Shown here in pieces: positions 1 to 8,600 of a DNA stretch of 21,224 nt. The notes beneath the pieces are model-generated. The model was given only the letters and a program-made list of their open reading frames with translations, had not been told where the DNA came from and searched no databases. Numbering within the stretch: position 1 is the stretch's first letter; each line of letters opens with the position of its first letter. Both the position numbers and the translations under genes were made by a program. This stretch comes from a virus, in IMG/VR virus record IMGVR_UViG_3300006923_000155, positions 1 to 21,224 of that record. The stretch is one strand, 5' to 3'.

Positions 1-234
1 GAAGAATTAAAAGATAAATTTATAGAAGAAGGTGGTGTATTTGATCAATTAGAAAAAGATGCCGACAAAGGCTACGACGGACTACCTGAAATTATAAAAG
101 ATGAAACAATTGCGCTTCCTTATTATTCCCACACTGAACGTGGCTTTGCCGCTGATTTCGGAATTGCCGGTTATAAAAAATTTCTAGAACTTGCTCGTGG
201 ATATGCCGAACAATATAAAGAGTATATGTACTAA
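1..234 (+). CDS. 3' end of an unknown protein
   Basis: An open frame runs from the first base to a TAA at 232-234 and gives the last 77 residues of a protein that starts outside the window. The fragment is acidic and rich in aromatic residues near its end (YYSHTERGF, then YAEQYKEYMY). I recognise no catalytic motif. The stop overlaps the ATG of the next gene by one base, so the two are probably translated together as part of the same operon. The downstream context suggests a head-assembly or structural gene, but that is inference from position only. Confidence 0.75.
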   Translation, partial: EELKDKFIEEGGVFDQLEKDADKGYDGLPEIIKDETIALPYYSHTERGFAADFGIAGYKKFLELARGYAEQYKEYMY

Positions 235-1646
235 TGAAATTAATACTTGAAAATTGGCGAAGGTATCAAAAAGAGGTTTTGTCCGAAGAAGCTGGTGATG
301 ACGATTTGTTTAATCGCATTGCCCAACGAGACAAAGACAAGAAAACAGTTCAACCAGATCCAGAAAAAGCAAAACAATTAGCACATATAAAGAAAGGGCA
401 AACTCAATACGGAGGATTTGGAATAACAAGGGCGGTTTCTAAAAAGGCAATTCAAGGTTTGAAAAAAGTAGTGAATGAATTGCCGGGTGATGTTGTCTTC
501 GCAGGCAAACTTATATATGCTGTAGGTGAGGGTCTTATTTCGAGCATTGCTGATTCAACGACCAAGGAAAAAGCAGAATTTGTTGCCATTATGGTTGATC
601 CGACCGGAATAACAGGGCATGATGCGGCGAAAGAACAATATAGGATAGCAGAGCGAGAAATTTTTCAAAAAGGTGACCTTTCCTATGGAACGGCTTTTAT
701 GCTTGTGCTATCAGGCTTGGGGGCATTGCCCATTCTAAGTTCTTTGTCAAAAGGCGGCAAACTTTCATTTAAAGTATATCAAACTGCCCTTAAAAAAATT
801 AGTAAAGCTGGTCCCAAGGGCGTGAAGGCCGCAAACGCCACTCGAAGTTTGTTGTTGAAGAGTCTCAAAAAGGGTCAAAAGAAAGGTCTCAGAAAAGGGG
901 GCTGGCGCAAGAAGCGAAAACTAAAACCCGGTCAGACAGCAAAAGTGACTCGAATGGGAAGAGTCAAAGGTCTTTTTCCGACGATGAATCCGAACACTGG
1001 AAAGCCTTTAGGTGTTTTTGTGGACAAAGACGGGCGTGTTTTCGTTCGTGTTTTCGATGAAAGCGCAATGCAGCCCGTGACTTTTATGTACAGTTCTGGA
1101 ACTTCTTATCAAATGGTAGATAAATCTGGAAAAATAGTTGCTTCGCCGAGGGTTTGGACGCCAGTTGGGAGACAAAAAGTGGATGGCCGCTATGAAAAAT
1201 TTCTTCCGGTGGACAGTCCTCGGATAAAGGCAGGTTCTCAAGACATTCCAGATCCAAGATTCGGCAAAGGCGATACAAAATTATATGACAGGCTTTTAGA
1301 TTCAACTAAGCAGTTTGATCCAAAATGCGTGAAAGATTGCCTTACTTGGGATGATACACTTGCCAATATGTTTGGGGACGACTGGCCCAGAAGAATCTGG
1401 TCTGATCCTAAAATTAAAGATATGGTCGAACAAGGCATTCAGGCGGGAGCTTTCCGGCGCATTAATAGAACAGGACTTGGAGTTGGAAAATATCCGTCAC
1501 CCGATAGCGTGTTTGGCAAACTTGGTAAGAAAGTAAAACTCATGTCGCCCAGTGGAAATCCAGAGGATTTAACAGGCTTGTTTGGACCTATAAAAAAAGG
1601 TGTCAAGGACGGCGATTTAAATGATTGGGTTAAAGGAAAATTATAA
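234..1646 (+). CDS. Unknown 470-aa protein with N-terminal ENW helix (candidate virion/internal protein)
   Basis: The product begins MKLILENWRRYQKEVLSEE, a short amphipathic helix almost repeated at the start of the next gene (MKPLLENWKKFLKEE). Residues about 165-178 form a hydrophobic stretch (GTAFMLVLSGLGALPIL region), followed by a strongly basic segment at about 200-240 rich in K, R and G. The C-terminal half is mixed and contains DCLTWDDTLANMFGDDWPRR. I recognise no enzyme motif. The N-terminal helix followed by LSE resembles, in general layout, the capsid-targeting sequences of T4 internal proteins that the prohead protease removes after LxE; this is an inference. The start overlaps the previous stop by one base, and only a weak AAAGAG lies upstream. 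Confidence 0.85.
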   Translation: MKLILENWRRYQKEVLSEEAGDDDLFNRIAQRDKDKKTVQPDPEKAKQLAHIKKGQTQYGGFGITRAVSKKAIQGLKKVVNELPGDVVFAGKLIYAVGEGLISSIADSTTKEKAEFVAIMVDPTGITGHDAAKEQYRIAEREIFQKGDLSYGTAFMLVLSGLGALPILSSLSKGGKLSFKVYQTALKKISKAGPKGVKAANATRSLLLKSLKKGQKKGLRKGGWRKKRKLKPGQTAKVTRMGRVKGLFPTMNPNTGKPLGVFVDKDGRVFVRVFDESAMQPVTFMYSSGTSYQMVDKSGKIVASPRVWTPVGRQKVDGRYEKFLPVDSPRIKAGSQDIPDPRFGKGDTKLYDRLLDSTKQFDPKCVKDCLTWDDTLANMFGDDWPRRIWSDPKIKDMVEQGIQAGAFRRINRTGLGVGKYPSPDSVFGKLGKKVKLMSPSGNPEDLTGLFGPIKKGVKDGDLNDWVKGKL

Positions 1647-1647
1647 A

Positions 1648-2001
1648 ATGTCAATGAAACCTTTACTTGAAAATTGGAAAAAATTCCTAAAAGAAGAACT
1701 TGAACACTACACAATGGAAATCCAAATCAAGGCTGAACAGAATACGCAGCTTTATGGCTCTATTTTCAATAAAATCCGTGCCATCGAAGGAGTTACTATT
1801 ATCAAATCAACTTCAAAGATGGAAAAAGATCGAAACAACAATAAATATCTTACTTTAAGTATAAAATTTCTTGCAAACCCCGCAATGACTCAAACAGAAT
1901 TTTTATATGCCTTCAAACAACGAATCGCTTCGTTAAAAGACGAAGAGGGCGACAAAATCCTCTCAGTTAGAGTCATCAAACTCCCCCAAACTTATAAATA
2001 A
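1648..2001 (+). CDS. Small 117-aa phage protein with ENW N-terminal helix
   Basis: ATG at 1648 is chosen over the upstream in-frame ATG at 1621. It lies just after the previous stop, and an AAAGGA Shine-Dalgarno-like site sits at 1632-1637, ten bases upstream. The protein opens MSMKPLLENWKKFLKEELE, matching the first residues of the preceding gene. The rest looks like a small alpha/beta domain (IQIKAEQNTQLYGSIFNKIRAIEGVTI...ASLKDEEGDKILSVRVIKLP). It resembles, from memory, small conserved proteins of uncultured marine T4-like phages with no known function. The shared N-terminal helix suggests common targeting, for example to the prohead interior. The final codons (TAT AAA TAA) also form a TATAAATA box. 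Confidence 0.85.
   Translation: MSMKPLLENWKKFLKEELEHYTMEIQIKAEQNTQLYGSIFNKIRAIEGVTIIKSTSKMEKDRNNNKYLTLSIKFLANPAMTQTEFLYAFKQRIASLKDEEGDKILSVRVIKLPQTYK
1993..2000 (+). promoter_or_regulatory. Possible T4-type late promoter box TATAAATA
   Basis: TATAAATA is the T4 late promoter -10 consensus. This copy overlaps the stop codon of the 117-aa gene and lies 48 bases before the GTG of the lipoprotein gene, a sensible distance. Copies also occur inside coding sequence (about 10895, 18369), so the match may be chance in AT-rich DNA. Confidence 0.25.
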
Positions 2002-2007
2002 AAAAAC

Positions 2008-2027
2008 ATTTGTTCCAAAAAACAAAT
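2008..2027. repeat. Inverted repeat ATTTGTT-N6-AACAAAT overlapping a promoter -35 region
   Basis: Perfect 7-base arms at 2008-2014 and 2021-2027 flank CCAAAA. The repeat covers the candidate -35 box of the promoter for the lipoprotein gene, so it could be an operator. It could also be a weak hairpin ending the upstream operon, although no U-run follows. Confidence 0.35.
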
Positions 2028-2040
2028 CATAGTGTATAAT
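2010..2040 (+). promoter_or_regulatory. Candidate sigma70 promoter for the MopE/VWA lipoprotein gene
   Basis: A perfect -10 TATAAT lies at 2035-2040 and a -35-like TTGTTC at 2010-2015, with a long 19-base spacer. The GTG start codon at 2048 begins only 8 bases after the -10, about where transcription would start, and no Shine-Dalgarno site is present. The mRNA may therefore be leaderless. Confidence 0.5.
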
Positions 2041-2047
2041 TATTTAT

Positions 2048-4330
2048 GTGACATCTAACTTCAAAAAGCTAATAAAAACAATTCTTAACATTTTAATTGT
2101 TATGTTTTTAGTGGTTTTTATGATAGTGGCATGTGGTGACAATGATGGTAAATCGAATTCTGATCAGACTGTTTATGATTATCCCGAGATGGATGCAGAC
2201 ATTCCTATTGAAAACGATTCGGAAAATTACGATGTTGACGAAACGGAAGAAATAGAAGAAGATACCTACGAACAAGACTGTATTAGATGCGAAAGCTATT
2301 TTTGCCCTCCCCTTGATGCAATCTGGCAGAAAGAAATTTGTATTGATGAATGTACCGACCCTCCAACTATTGTTTTAGAAGGCGTTTGCGAAGAAAAACT
2401 TGAATGCGATCCTACCACACATATTCTTGAAAGTAACATTGATTGTATTACAGATGATGGATATCCCGGCACAAAAGATAAAACTTGCGAAAAGGGTTTA
2501 ATTTATTATACCAAATGCAAAACTGATTGCGTTCCTGAAGAATGTAATGGAAAAGATGACGATTGTGACGGATTAATCGATGAAGGCTTCAAGGATATCG
2601 AAGAAGTCTGCAACAATATTGATGATAATTGTAATGGAATTGTCGATGAAGGTGATTGGGGCACTTGTGACAAATTATGCGGCGAGGGAAACAATTTCTG
2701 TGTTGCTGGAGTCTTAGAATGTATTGGACCTGAGCCTGAAGAAGAGATCTGCGACGGTATTGATAATGATTGTGACGACGAAATTGATGAAGGAGTTTCT
2801 AATGCCTGTGGCGGGTGTGGAAAAGTTCCCGAAGAAGTCTGTAATGGGGTTGATGACAATTGTGACGGCAAGATCGATGAGGGACAATTAAATGCTTGTG
2901 GAAAATGTGGCCCAGTTGACGATGAAATATGCGATGGTATCGATAATGATTGCAATGGCTTAATAGATGAAGACCTTGTAGAAAAATGCTCAACCGATTG
3001 TGAAGAAAACTTACAGTTTTGTGTTAGTGGACAATGGATCTGCACCGCTAAACAACCAATGACAGAAGTTTGTAATGGTTTGGATGATGATTGTGACGGA
3101 AAAGCAGATGAGGGCTTAGATTGCCTTTGTACGATAAACGATATTGGCACTTTATTCCCATGTCAAGAGAGTCCTTTGGTATGCGGCGCGGGATATAAAA
3201 CTTGTGAATGCGTTGATCCAAATGATCCAACTTGTGCAGAATTGCAATTAACAGAATGTTTGGCCGTTTGTTATTGGCTTCCTGCCACAACAACACCCGG
3301 AACAATGTGTGATAAATATTTAGGAGAGATCAAACCAGAAGAATGTAACAATCACGATGATAATTGTAATCAATTGACAGATGAAAATTTATTTGCTGGT
3401 TGTTATAGTGGTGCGCCGGAAACAATGTTAGTGGGTATTTGTCTTCCCGGTGAAATGACGTGTTTGGCAGGCAAATGGGGCAATTATGACGATAATAACC
3501 AGTTTATTAAAAAGCTTTGTCTCGGGGAAATAACGCCCGAACCTGAAGACTTGTGCAATGGGACTGATTCGAATTGTGATGGCAAGATCGATGAAGATAA
3601 AGAACTCGAACCAACGGATATTCTTTTTATTGTTGATCTCTCCGGTTCGATGTCAGAAGAAATAAATGCCGTTATGGTTGCTTTGAACAAATTTGCTGCT
3701 TTTTATAGCGATTCCGAGATGATCAAATGGGGTCTTGTTTTTACAGCCTCTTATAATAGTAGCCTTTCAAAAGAACAAGTGGTTTTAGAAACGGACCTTG
3801 TTGATTTTGAAACTTTTATGAATATTTTTCAAAGTTCAGGTTTTTCTCTCAACGGAGGAGACGAACAAAATTATGATGCAATATATTTAGCAATTCATAA
3901 TTTAGTAAGTGCTGCTGTGCTTCCCTATCAATTGTCTGATTTAACTTGGGCGTCAAATCAATGGCAATGGGGCGCAAATACTGCTGGCTCTATTCCTGAA
4001 AAAGAAAAATGGGATATAAGTTGGCGAGACGATGCAAAACATGTAATTATTTTATTTTCAGACGAAGGAGGTCAAACATATTTTGATCCTAAAATAACAG
4101 AACAAATTCTTGCTAATATGATAAATGCTGCCGATGAACTTGCCGTTTATGTATTTTCTTCTTCCATGGTAATAAATGGAGGATGGGCCGACGATTATAA
4201 AATGTTGACTCAAGCAGGAATGGGTGGTAAATTATACGAATTGACGATGAAAGCCGTTGAGATGTATAATAATCTTCTTGAGATTCTCGACGAAACAGCG
4301 TGTGGTGGTAAAAACTCAACCACTCCATGA
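2048..4330 (+). CDS. MopE-repeat and VWA-domain lipoprotein
   Basis: A 760-residue secreted lipoprotein. Residues 1-28 form a signal peptide (basic KKLIK, then a hydrophobic run) ending in IVAC, with lipidation expected on C29. An acidic linker (about 35-75) and a Cys-rich part follow, then eight 15-residue repeats of the form CNGxDDDCDGxIDEG starting near residues 166, 188, 235, 265, 295, 342, 433 and 503. These match the MopE-type putative metal-binding motif, whose acidic and Cys residues suggest Ca2+ or metal binding. Residues about 524-745 are a von Willebrand A domain with an intact MIDAS start (D530, S532, S534) and a later ILFSDEGG. Start: GTG at 2048 gives a proper basic n-region; an internal ATG at 2102 would not. 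Such proteins are common on the surface of Myxococcota and related bacteria, so this is probably a host-derived moron. Confidence 0.85.
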   Translation: MTSNFKKLIKTILNILIVMFLVVFMIVACGDNDGKSNSDQTVYDYPEMDADIPIENDSENYDVDETEEIEEDTYEQDCIRCESYFCPPLDAIWQKEICIDECTDPPTIVLEGVCEEKLECDPTTHILESNIDCITDDGYPGTKDKTCEKGLIYYTKCKTDCVPEECNGKDDDCDGLIDEGFKDIEEVCNNIDDNCNGIVDEGDWGTCDKLCGEGNNFCVAGVLECIGPEPEEEICDGIDNDCDDEIDEGVSNACGGCGKVPEEVCNGVDDNCDGKIDEGQLNACGKCGPVDDEICDGIDNDCNGLIDEDLVEKCSTDCEENLQFCVSGQWICTAKQPMTEVCNGLDDDCDGKADEGLDCLCTINDIGTLFPCQESPLVCGAGYKTCECVDPNDPTCAELQLTECLAVCYWLPATTTPGTMCDKYLGEIKPEECNNHDDNCNQLTDENLFAGCYSGAPETMLVGICLPGEMTCLAGKWGNYDDNNQFIKKLCLGEITPEPEDLCNGTDSNCDGKIDEDKELEPTDILFIVDLSGSMSEEINAVMVALNKFAAFYSDSEMIKWGLVFTASYNSSLSKEQVVLETDLVDFETFMNIFQSSGFSLNGGDEQNYDAIYLAIHNLVSAAVLPYQLSDLTWASNQWQWGANTAGSIPEKEKWDISWRDDAKHVIILFSDEGGQTYFDPKITEQILANMINAADELAVYVFSSSMVINGGWADDYKMLTQAGMGGKLYELTMKAVEMYNNLLEILDETACGGKNSTTP
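2543..3598 (+). repeat. Eight coding repeats of the MopE-type metal-binding motif
   Basis: Residues 166-517 of the lipoprotein contain eight copies of C-N/D-x-x-D-D/N-x-C-D/N-x-x-x-D-E-G/D/N. Spacing is irregular (22 to 91 residues between copies), with extra Cys pairs such as NACGGCG between them. The DNA copies have diverged, so this is an old protein-level repeat and not a recent tandem duplication. Confidence 0.85.
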
Positions 4331-4644
4331 ACTTAAAAAGAATTAGTTTTTTTTCAATCTTATTAACACTTGTAGTATTAAACATCTTTGATGCGTTTAT
4401 AACGCTTTACTGGATTGAAAACAAGCTTGCAGTCGAAGCTAATCCATTAATGAGAGGATGGATAGATATTGGTCCAAGCTACTTCATTGTATTAAAATTA
4501 TCGATTGTCTTATTAGGTTCATTTTTACTTTGGAAGGCAAGACACAAAAAGCTTACCTATTTTTTACTAACGCCAACTTTGGCCATTTATTTCTATATTT
4601 TTTTGAAGCATTTGAGTTCCCTTTGGGAAACTATTGTTTTATAA
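4327..4644 (+). CDS. DUF5658-like small membrane protein
   Basis: A 105-residue protein with three predicted membrane segments: about 7-30, 50-68 and 77-96. The pattern LNIFDAFITLYWI...EANPLMRGW...FIVLKLSIVLLG is that of DUF5658-type bacterial membrane proteins, whose function is unknown. The ATG overlaps the stop of the lipoprotein gene (ATGA) and no Shine-Dalgarno site is visible, so translation is probably coupled. It forms a two-gene unit with the lipoprotein and may act with it at the host envelope; that role is inferred from position. Confidence 0.75.
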   Translation: MNLKRISFFSILLTLVVLNIFDAFITLYWIENKLAVEANPLMRGWIDIGPSYFIVLKLSIVLLGSFLLWKARHKKLTYFLLTPTLAIYFYIFLKHLSSLWETIVL

Positions 4645-4680
4645 AGCCTAATCGAAACAAAATAACTAATTATAACATCT

Positions 4681-5421
4681 ATGTTTAAATTTCAACGACA
4701 CGCCAACGACTTAACAGACTTTTATCAGAAAAGATATAAAGTAAATCAAATGCCTCAGATAGTTTTCAAAGACGATGAGGAAAATAGCAAAAACGTCTTG
4801 GGAAGAACAGGACAATACGATCCTCATCAACAAATTGTTACTATTTTTACAACTGGTCGTCACGGCAAAGACATTTTAAGATCTCTCGCGCATGAACTAA
4901 TTCATCATTTACAAAATGAGCGCGGGGACTTAGAAAATATAAATTCAACGGAACCCGGCTACGCCCAAAATGACAGTCATATGAGAAATATGGAACGCGA
5001 AGCTTATGAACAAGGTAACTTGTGTTTAAGAGATTGGGAAGATCATATTAAAACAAACAACATTCAACTTTATGAAACTATTTATAAAGCAGACAAAACA
5101 AAGGGAGATTCAGTTATGTCAATCAAAGAACAGCGAAATGTAAATTTTCACAACAAACTCATGGAATCATGGGGATTTAGCAAAAAAGATGAGGAAAGCA
5201 AACTTCTGACAGAAGAAGTCGATGCTTTTATGGATTTAAACGTTGGCTGGGGCGGCGGCTCTGAAGTCTGGCCTAAAGATGATACCGTTGAAGATGGCGT
5301 AGATGATGAAGTTTCCCTCGAAGCTCATTCCGCTGACGCTGAAGAGCGCAAAGTAAACAACAAAGTCGAAGAAACCATTCGCAAGTCAATTAGAAGCATT
5401 CTAAAAGACATCGTAAAGTGA
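4681..5421 (+). CDS. HExxH zinc metallopeptidase-like protein with a C-terminal extension
   Basis: A 246-residue protein. The N-terminal 140 residues carry the zinc motif HELIHH (H71, E72, H75), and NMEREAYEQGN at 103-113 offers a Glu as third ligand, as in small gluzincin or SprT-like phage proteins. From residue 146 the character changes: MSIKEQRNVNFHNKLMESW, then an acidic tail ending KSIRSILKDIVK. An AGGGAG site at 5102-5107 precedes the in-frame ATG at 5116, so the tail might also be made as a separate protein. No clear Shine-Dalgarno site precedes 4681; a TATAAC lies at 4671-4676. Possible roles are prohead maturation or host protein cleavage; the substrate is unknown. Confidence 0.75.
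   Translation: MFKFQRHANDLTDFYQKRYKVNQMPQIVFKDDEENSKNVLGRTGQYDPHQQIVTIFTTGRHGKDILRSLAHELIHHLQNERGDLENINSTEPGYAQNDSHMRNMEREAYEQGNLCLRDWEDHIKTNNIQLYETIYKADKTKGDSVMSIKEQRNVNFHNKLMESWGFSKKDEESKLLTEEVDAFMDLNVGWGGGSEVWPKDDTVEDGVDDEVSLEAHSADAEERKVNNKVEETIRKSIRSILKDIVK
5116..5421 (+). CDS. Possible internal in-frame gene product (101 aa)
   Basis: ATG at 5116 lies 8 bases after AGGGAG (5102-5107), a better ribosome site than that of the full-length gene. The product would be MSIKEQRNVNFHNKLMESW and an acidic remainder. LMESW near its N-terminus recalls the LLENW helix of the two genes at 234 and 1648, which fits either a fused or an independently translated core-type protein. Evidence is limited to the ribosome site and the change in composition. 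Confidence 0.35.
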   Translation: MSIKEQRNVNFHNKLMESWGFSKKDEESKLLTEEVDAFMDLNVGWGGGSEVWPKDDTVEDGVDDEVSLEAHSADAEERKVNNKVEETIRKSIRSILKDIVK

Positions 5422-5669
5422 GTATTGACTTAAACGCCATTACTAGAAGATTTTTATTGGGAGAATCCAAAGCGGAGCCTTCAACGCGAGGTTATGTGGA
5501 ATCTGTTTTAAAAATTCTTAACGAAATGGTCCCTAAAAGCCAAAGACAAAGCAGGCAACTTGAAGTTGCCAAGAAACACCTTCAAGAAGTAAAGTTATTG
5601 AATCTCCGACTTGAAAAGAAGGTTAGAACATTAGAAGAACAGGTAAAAATCTTAGAAGAGGGAAAATAA
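5418..5669 (+). CDS. Small coiled-coil protein, prohead-core-like
   Basis: An 83-residue protein starting with GTG at 5418, overlapping the previous stop by four bases (GTGA). Residues about 37-81 have strong heptad character (KSQRQSRQLEVAKKHLQEV, then LRLEKKVRTLEEQVKILEE) and should form a coiled coil. The N-terminus contains RRFLLGES; the hexapeptide FLLGES occurs again in the next gene at residues 290-295. Size, charge and position between putative head genes suggest a scaffold or core component, but no family is recognised. Confidence 0.75.
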   Translation: MSIDLNAITRRFLLGESKAEPSTRGYVESVLKILNEMVPKSQRQSRQLEVAKKHLQEVKLLNLRLEKKVRTLEEQVKILEEGK

Positions 5670-8600
5670 ATGGGTGGTAACGCTGCTGAATCACTTATTC
5701 GAAAGTCTCTTTCTCACCACTCTTCCAACGAAGGGAAAGAACTTCATTATCGCTCCATTTCAAATACAGAATTAGATCAAGTCTTACCTTTTGAATATGG
5801 AACTCACACATCTGGTGATGAATCCATTGTTGGTTATCTTTTAAACGAACTTATAAAAGCAAATCTTATAGATCCTTCATATTTTCCCAAATTTGTCCTC
5901 GGTTCGACTCGCCTCGCTGCTATTTCGAAATATGGAGCAGAAAACATTGAAATTGACGACTTTGAAACAGAAGATGTAATACAAGGCGCATTAAATCAAA
6001 AAACTTCATTTGGTGATTTAGATATCGATGTCGTTATGACAAAACCTATTCGTGAAGTTACCGAATTCTTAAATAAATTAAAACCCGGAGCGCTTGCCGC
6101 TAAAACTGGTGCAGGCGAAATTCATCTCGCCGTTAAAATGGATGATGATTCAGTTTTACAAGTCGATCTTGTGAATGTTTCAAGTGGGGATGTTTCTAAT
6201 ACAAAATTTATACAATACAGTAGTTTTTTGGATCTCTCTCACAACATTAAGGGCGTCTTTGCGTCAATACTCCTCCGAGCGGTTGCATCGATAAAACAGC
6301 CTCAAAACTTAGCTCATTTTGAAGAGTTTGCAAAAGCGAATCCAGAAACTGATTTTGCTCAAGATTGGGACAAAATAGTTACTGCAGGATATAGGCCATT
6401 TCAGGCACGTTACATAGTAAGTCCCGAGCATTTGAAATTAGCAGTTGAGTTTGAAAAAGAAGGTGTAAAGACTGTTAAAAAATTGTTCTTTCCTGAATTT
6501 CAAAAGGATTACAACGATTTAGAATCTCTTGCGAAGTTTTTATTGGGTGAAAGCGCTAAAGGGCCTGAACTTTTACATGCGACGGCGCTGGCCGAATATG
6601 TTAAAAACAATTTTTCTAAGCAGCAAATCAATTCCATTAGAGAGCGATATGTCGATGCCCTTGAAGGCAAGATTAAAAAGGGAATTGATCCAAAAAGTTA
6701 TGAAACGGGTCTTAATTCAATTGTAAAAATTTTAAATACCGAAGAAGAACCTAAGAATCTTGTAAAAGAAGGTCGAAAAGGTATTGGAAGATTTGTTGGC
6801 TCAAGCAAACTCACGAATAAAAACGCCCTAGAGATTATTTATTATTTGATTCATCAATCTGATAACGTCGGAGAAAACCGTTTTTCTATTGATCTCCTTG
6901 AAGATCCAAGTAAAATCGATATGGTTGAGAAAATGGATTCCAATTTTATTTCAATTGGTCTCGACAGAAGAAAACAGTTTTTCATCGAATCAAGCAATAG
7001 CGGTTTGGTATATCCATCCACATATAAACAGAAATTTGGATTTTCCGTTGATTTTCTCAAGTCTTATGAGGCTTTGATGAACAATGAAGGACTTCAAAAC
7101 GCATTAAAGCAAATCTTTGATAAATTCGGTTCTTTTAAGATGAATTCTGAACTCTTTCCAATGTTGACTCACGGAGGAACAAGCGATGGGAGAGTTGTTT
7201 TTGTAGGGACACCCTATTTAAAAGAAAAATTTGGGTCTGAGGGTGGTCTTGCTGTTTTTAATGCCCAACTTTGGGACAGTAATAAAAATAGCTGGTATAG
7301 ACCCAAACAAGAAATCAGTTCTGAAATCGTTTCTGACTTTAAACAACTTTCAGAAGAAAACAATTTTAAAAACGAATGGAAAGTATATTCAAATGACGAT
7401 GATATGCTTTTGCCGGGGCAATTAGATATTAACCTTTATGGATTGGAAGGCTTCTTTGAAGATAAAGAATCCTTAAACCATTTAAACAAGCTTGTTAAAA
7501 AAGCAGAATACAAACAACGACTTAATAAAATCAAAAAAGACCTTCAGGAACAATTAGATAGATTTGCAAATTACTCACAATCTAATTTAGGCGGTGAAGA
7601 CTCTTATATGGAAGGCATTGTTCTGAGGATAAAGAAAGAAGACGGCGACTTCTTTGAAGTTAAAGGAACTTCAGAACAGTTTGACTTGAAAAAGAAAAAA
7701 TATTGGAATGACAGAGTTGAACTCTTAAATCTTGAAAAGGATTTTAATAATTCATTGATAGTAGATATTTTGGGCCTCCCAAGCGCTCATCCCGCAAGAA
7801 TCAATAAAATTTTAAAAACCTTTGTTTTTGGTAATTATGTCAACAAGGAAGAGATAAACAAAAAAGATTTTATATTCAATCTATTAGATTCTGGAGCTAT
7901 TTTTGGAGATTCTAATGTAGAAGTGGCGACAATTAAAAAGAAACTATCAGATCTAATTCAAGACGCAGAGCTTGAACTTCAAGAGATTTTAATCAATGTC
8001 AAAAGACAAGAAAATGAAAAAACTCTTGACAAAGATTCAATTAGAAAAACATATGAAATTTACAATTCAGTTGTCAAGCTCATTGAAAAATACGAACAAA
8101 CCCTTCAAATCGACAATGACGAAGATTTTATTGTTGAATTTATTTATTTAGCTCTTGAAAAACGAATTTCAAAAACAATAAACCTTGAAAATTCAACAAG
8201 CTATAAACCAGATGAAGGAAACTATCCAAAAGTTATTGTCATTCCCGGCAGATTCCAACCCTTTCACAAAGGACATCAGAAAATGGTTGAACTTGCTGTG
8301 GATTCACTTTCTGATGTTGGCGGAGATAAAGTATTAATTTATGTTGTTAAAGGAAACGCTTCAAGTCTTGATAATGAACAAAACCCATTAAGCGAACAAG
8401 AACAAATCGAACTCATTTCTTCCATCTATAAAGATAATCCGCAAGTTGAAGTGGCTCAAGATGTTATTCCCAATGCACATTTAGCCTCTTCTATTATTCC
8501 AAGTCTTTACGAGAAAGGATTAAAACTTGTTGGTTTGGCGGCTGGTCCCGATAGACTACCTCAATATAAACAATTTGTTTATGCATTTAGTCCGTCATAT

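Noticed and set aside
2506-3150. 214-residue minus-strand open frame rich in Ser, Pro and Gln
   Set aside because: It is antisense to the MopE repeats, and its low-complexity repeat pattern is the mirror of the CNGxDDDCDG codons. The plus-strand protein has clear domains.
2543-3598. Repeats considered as a CRISPR-like array
   Set aside because: The units are diverged coding repeats with irregular spacing and no identical direct repeat with unique spacers.
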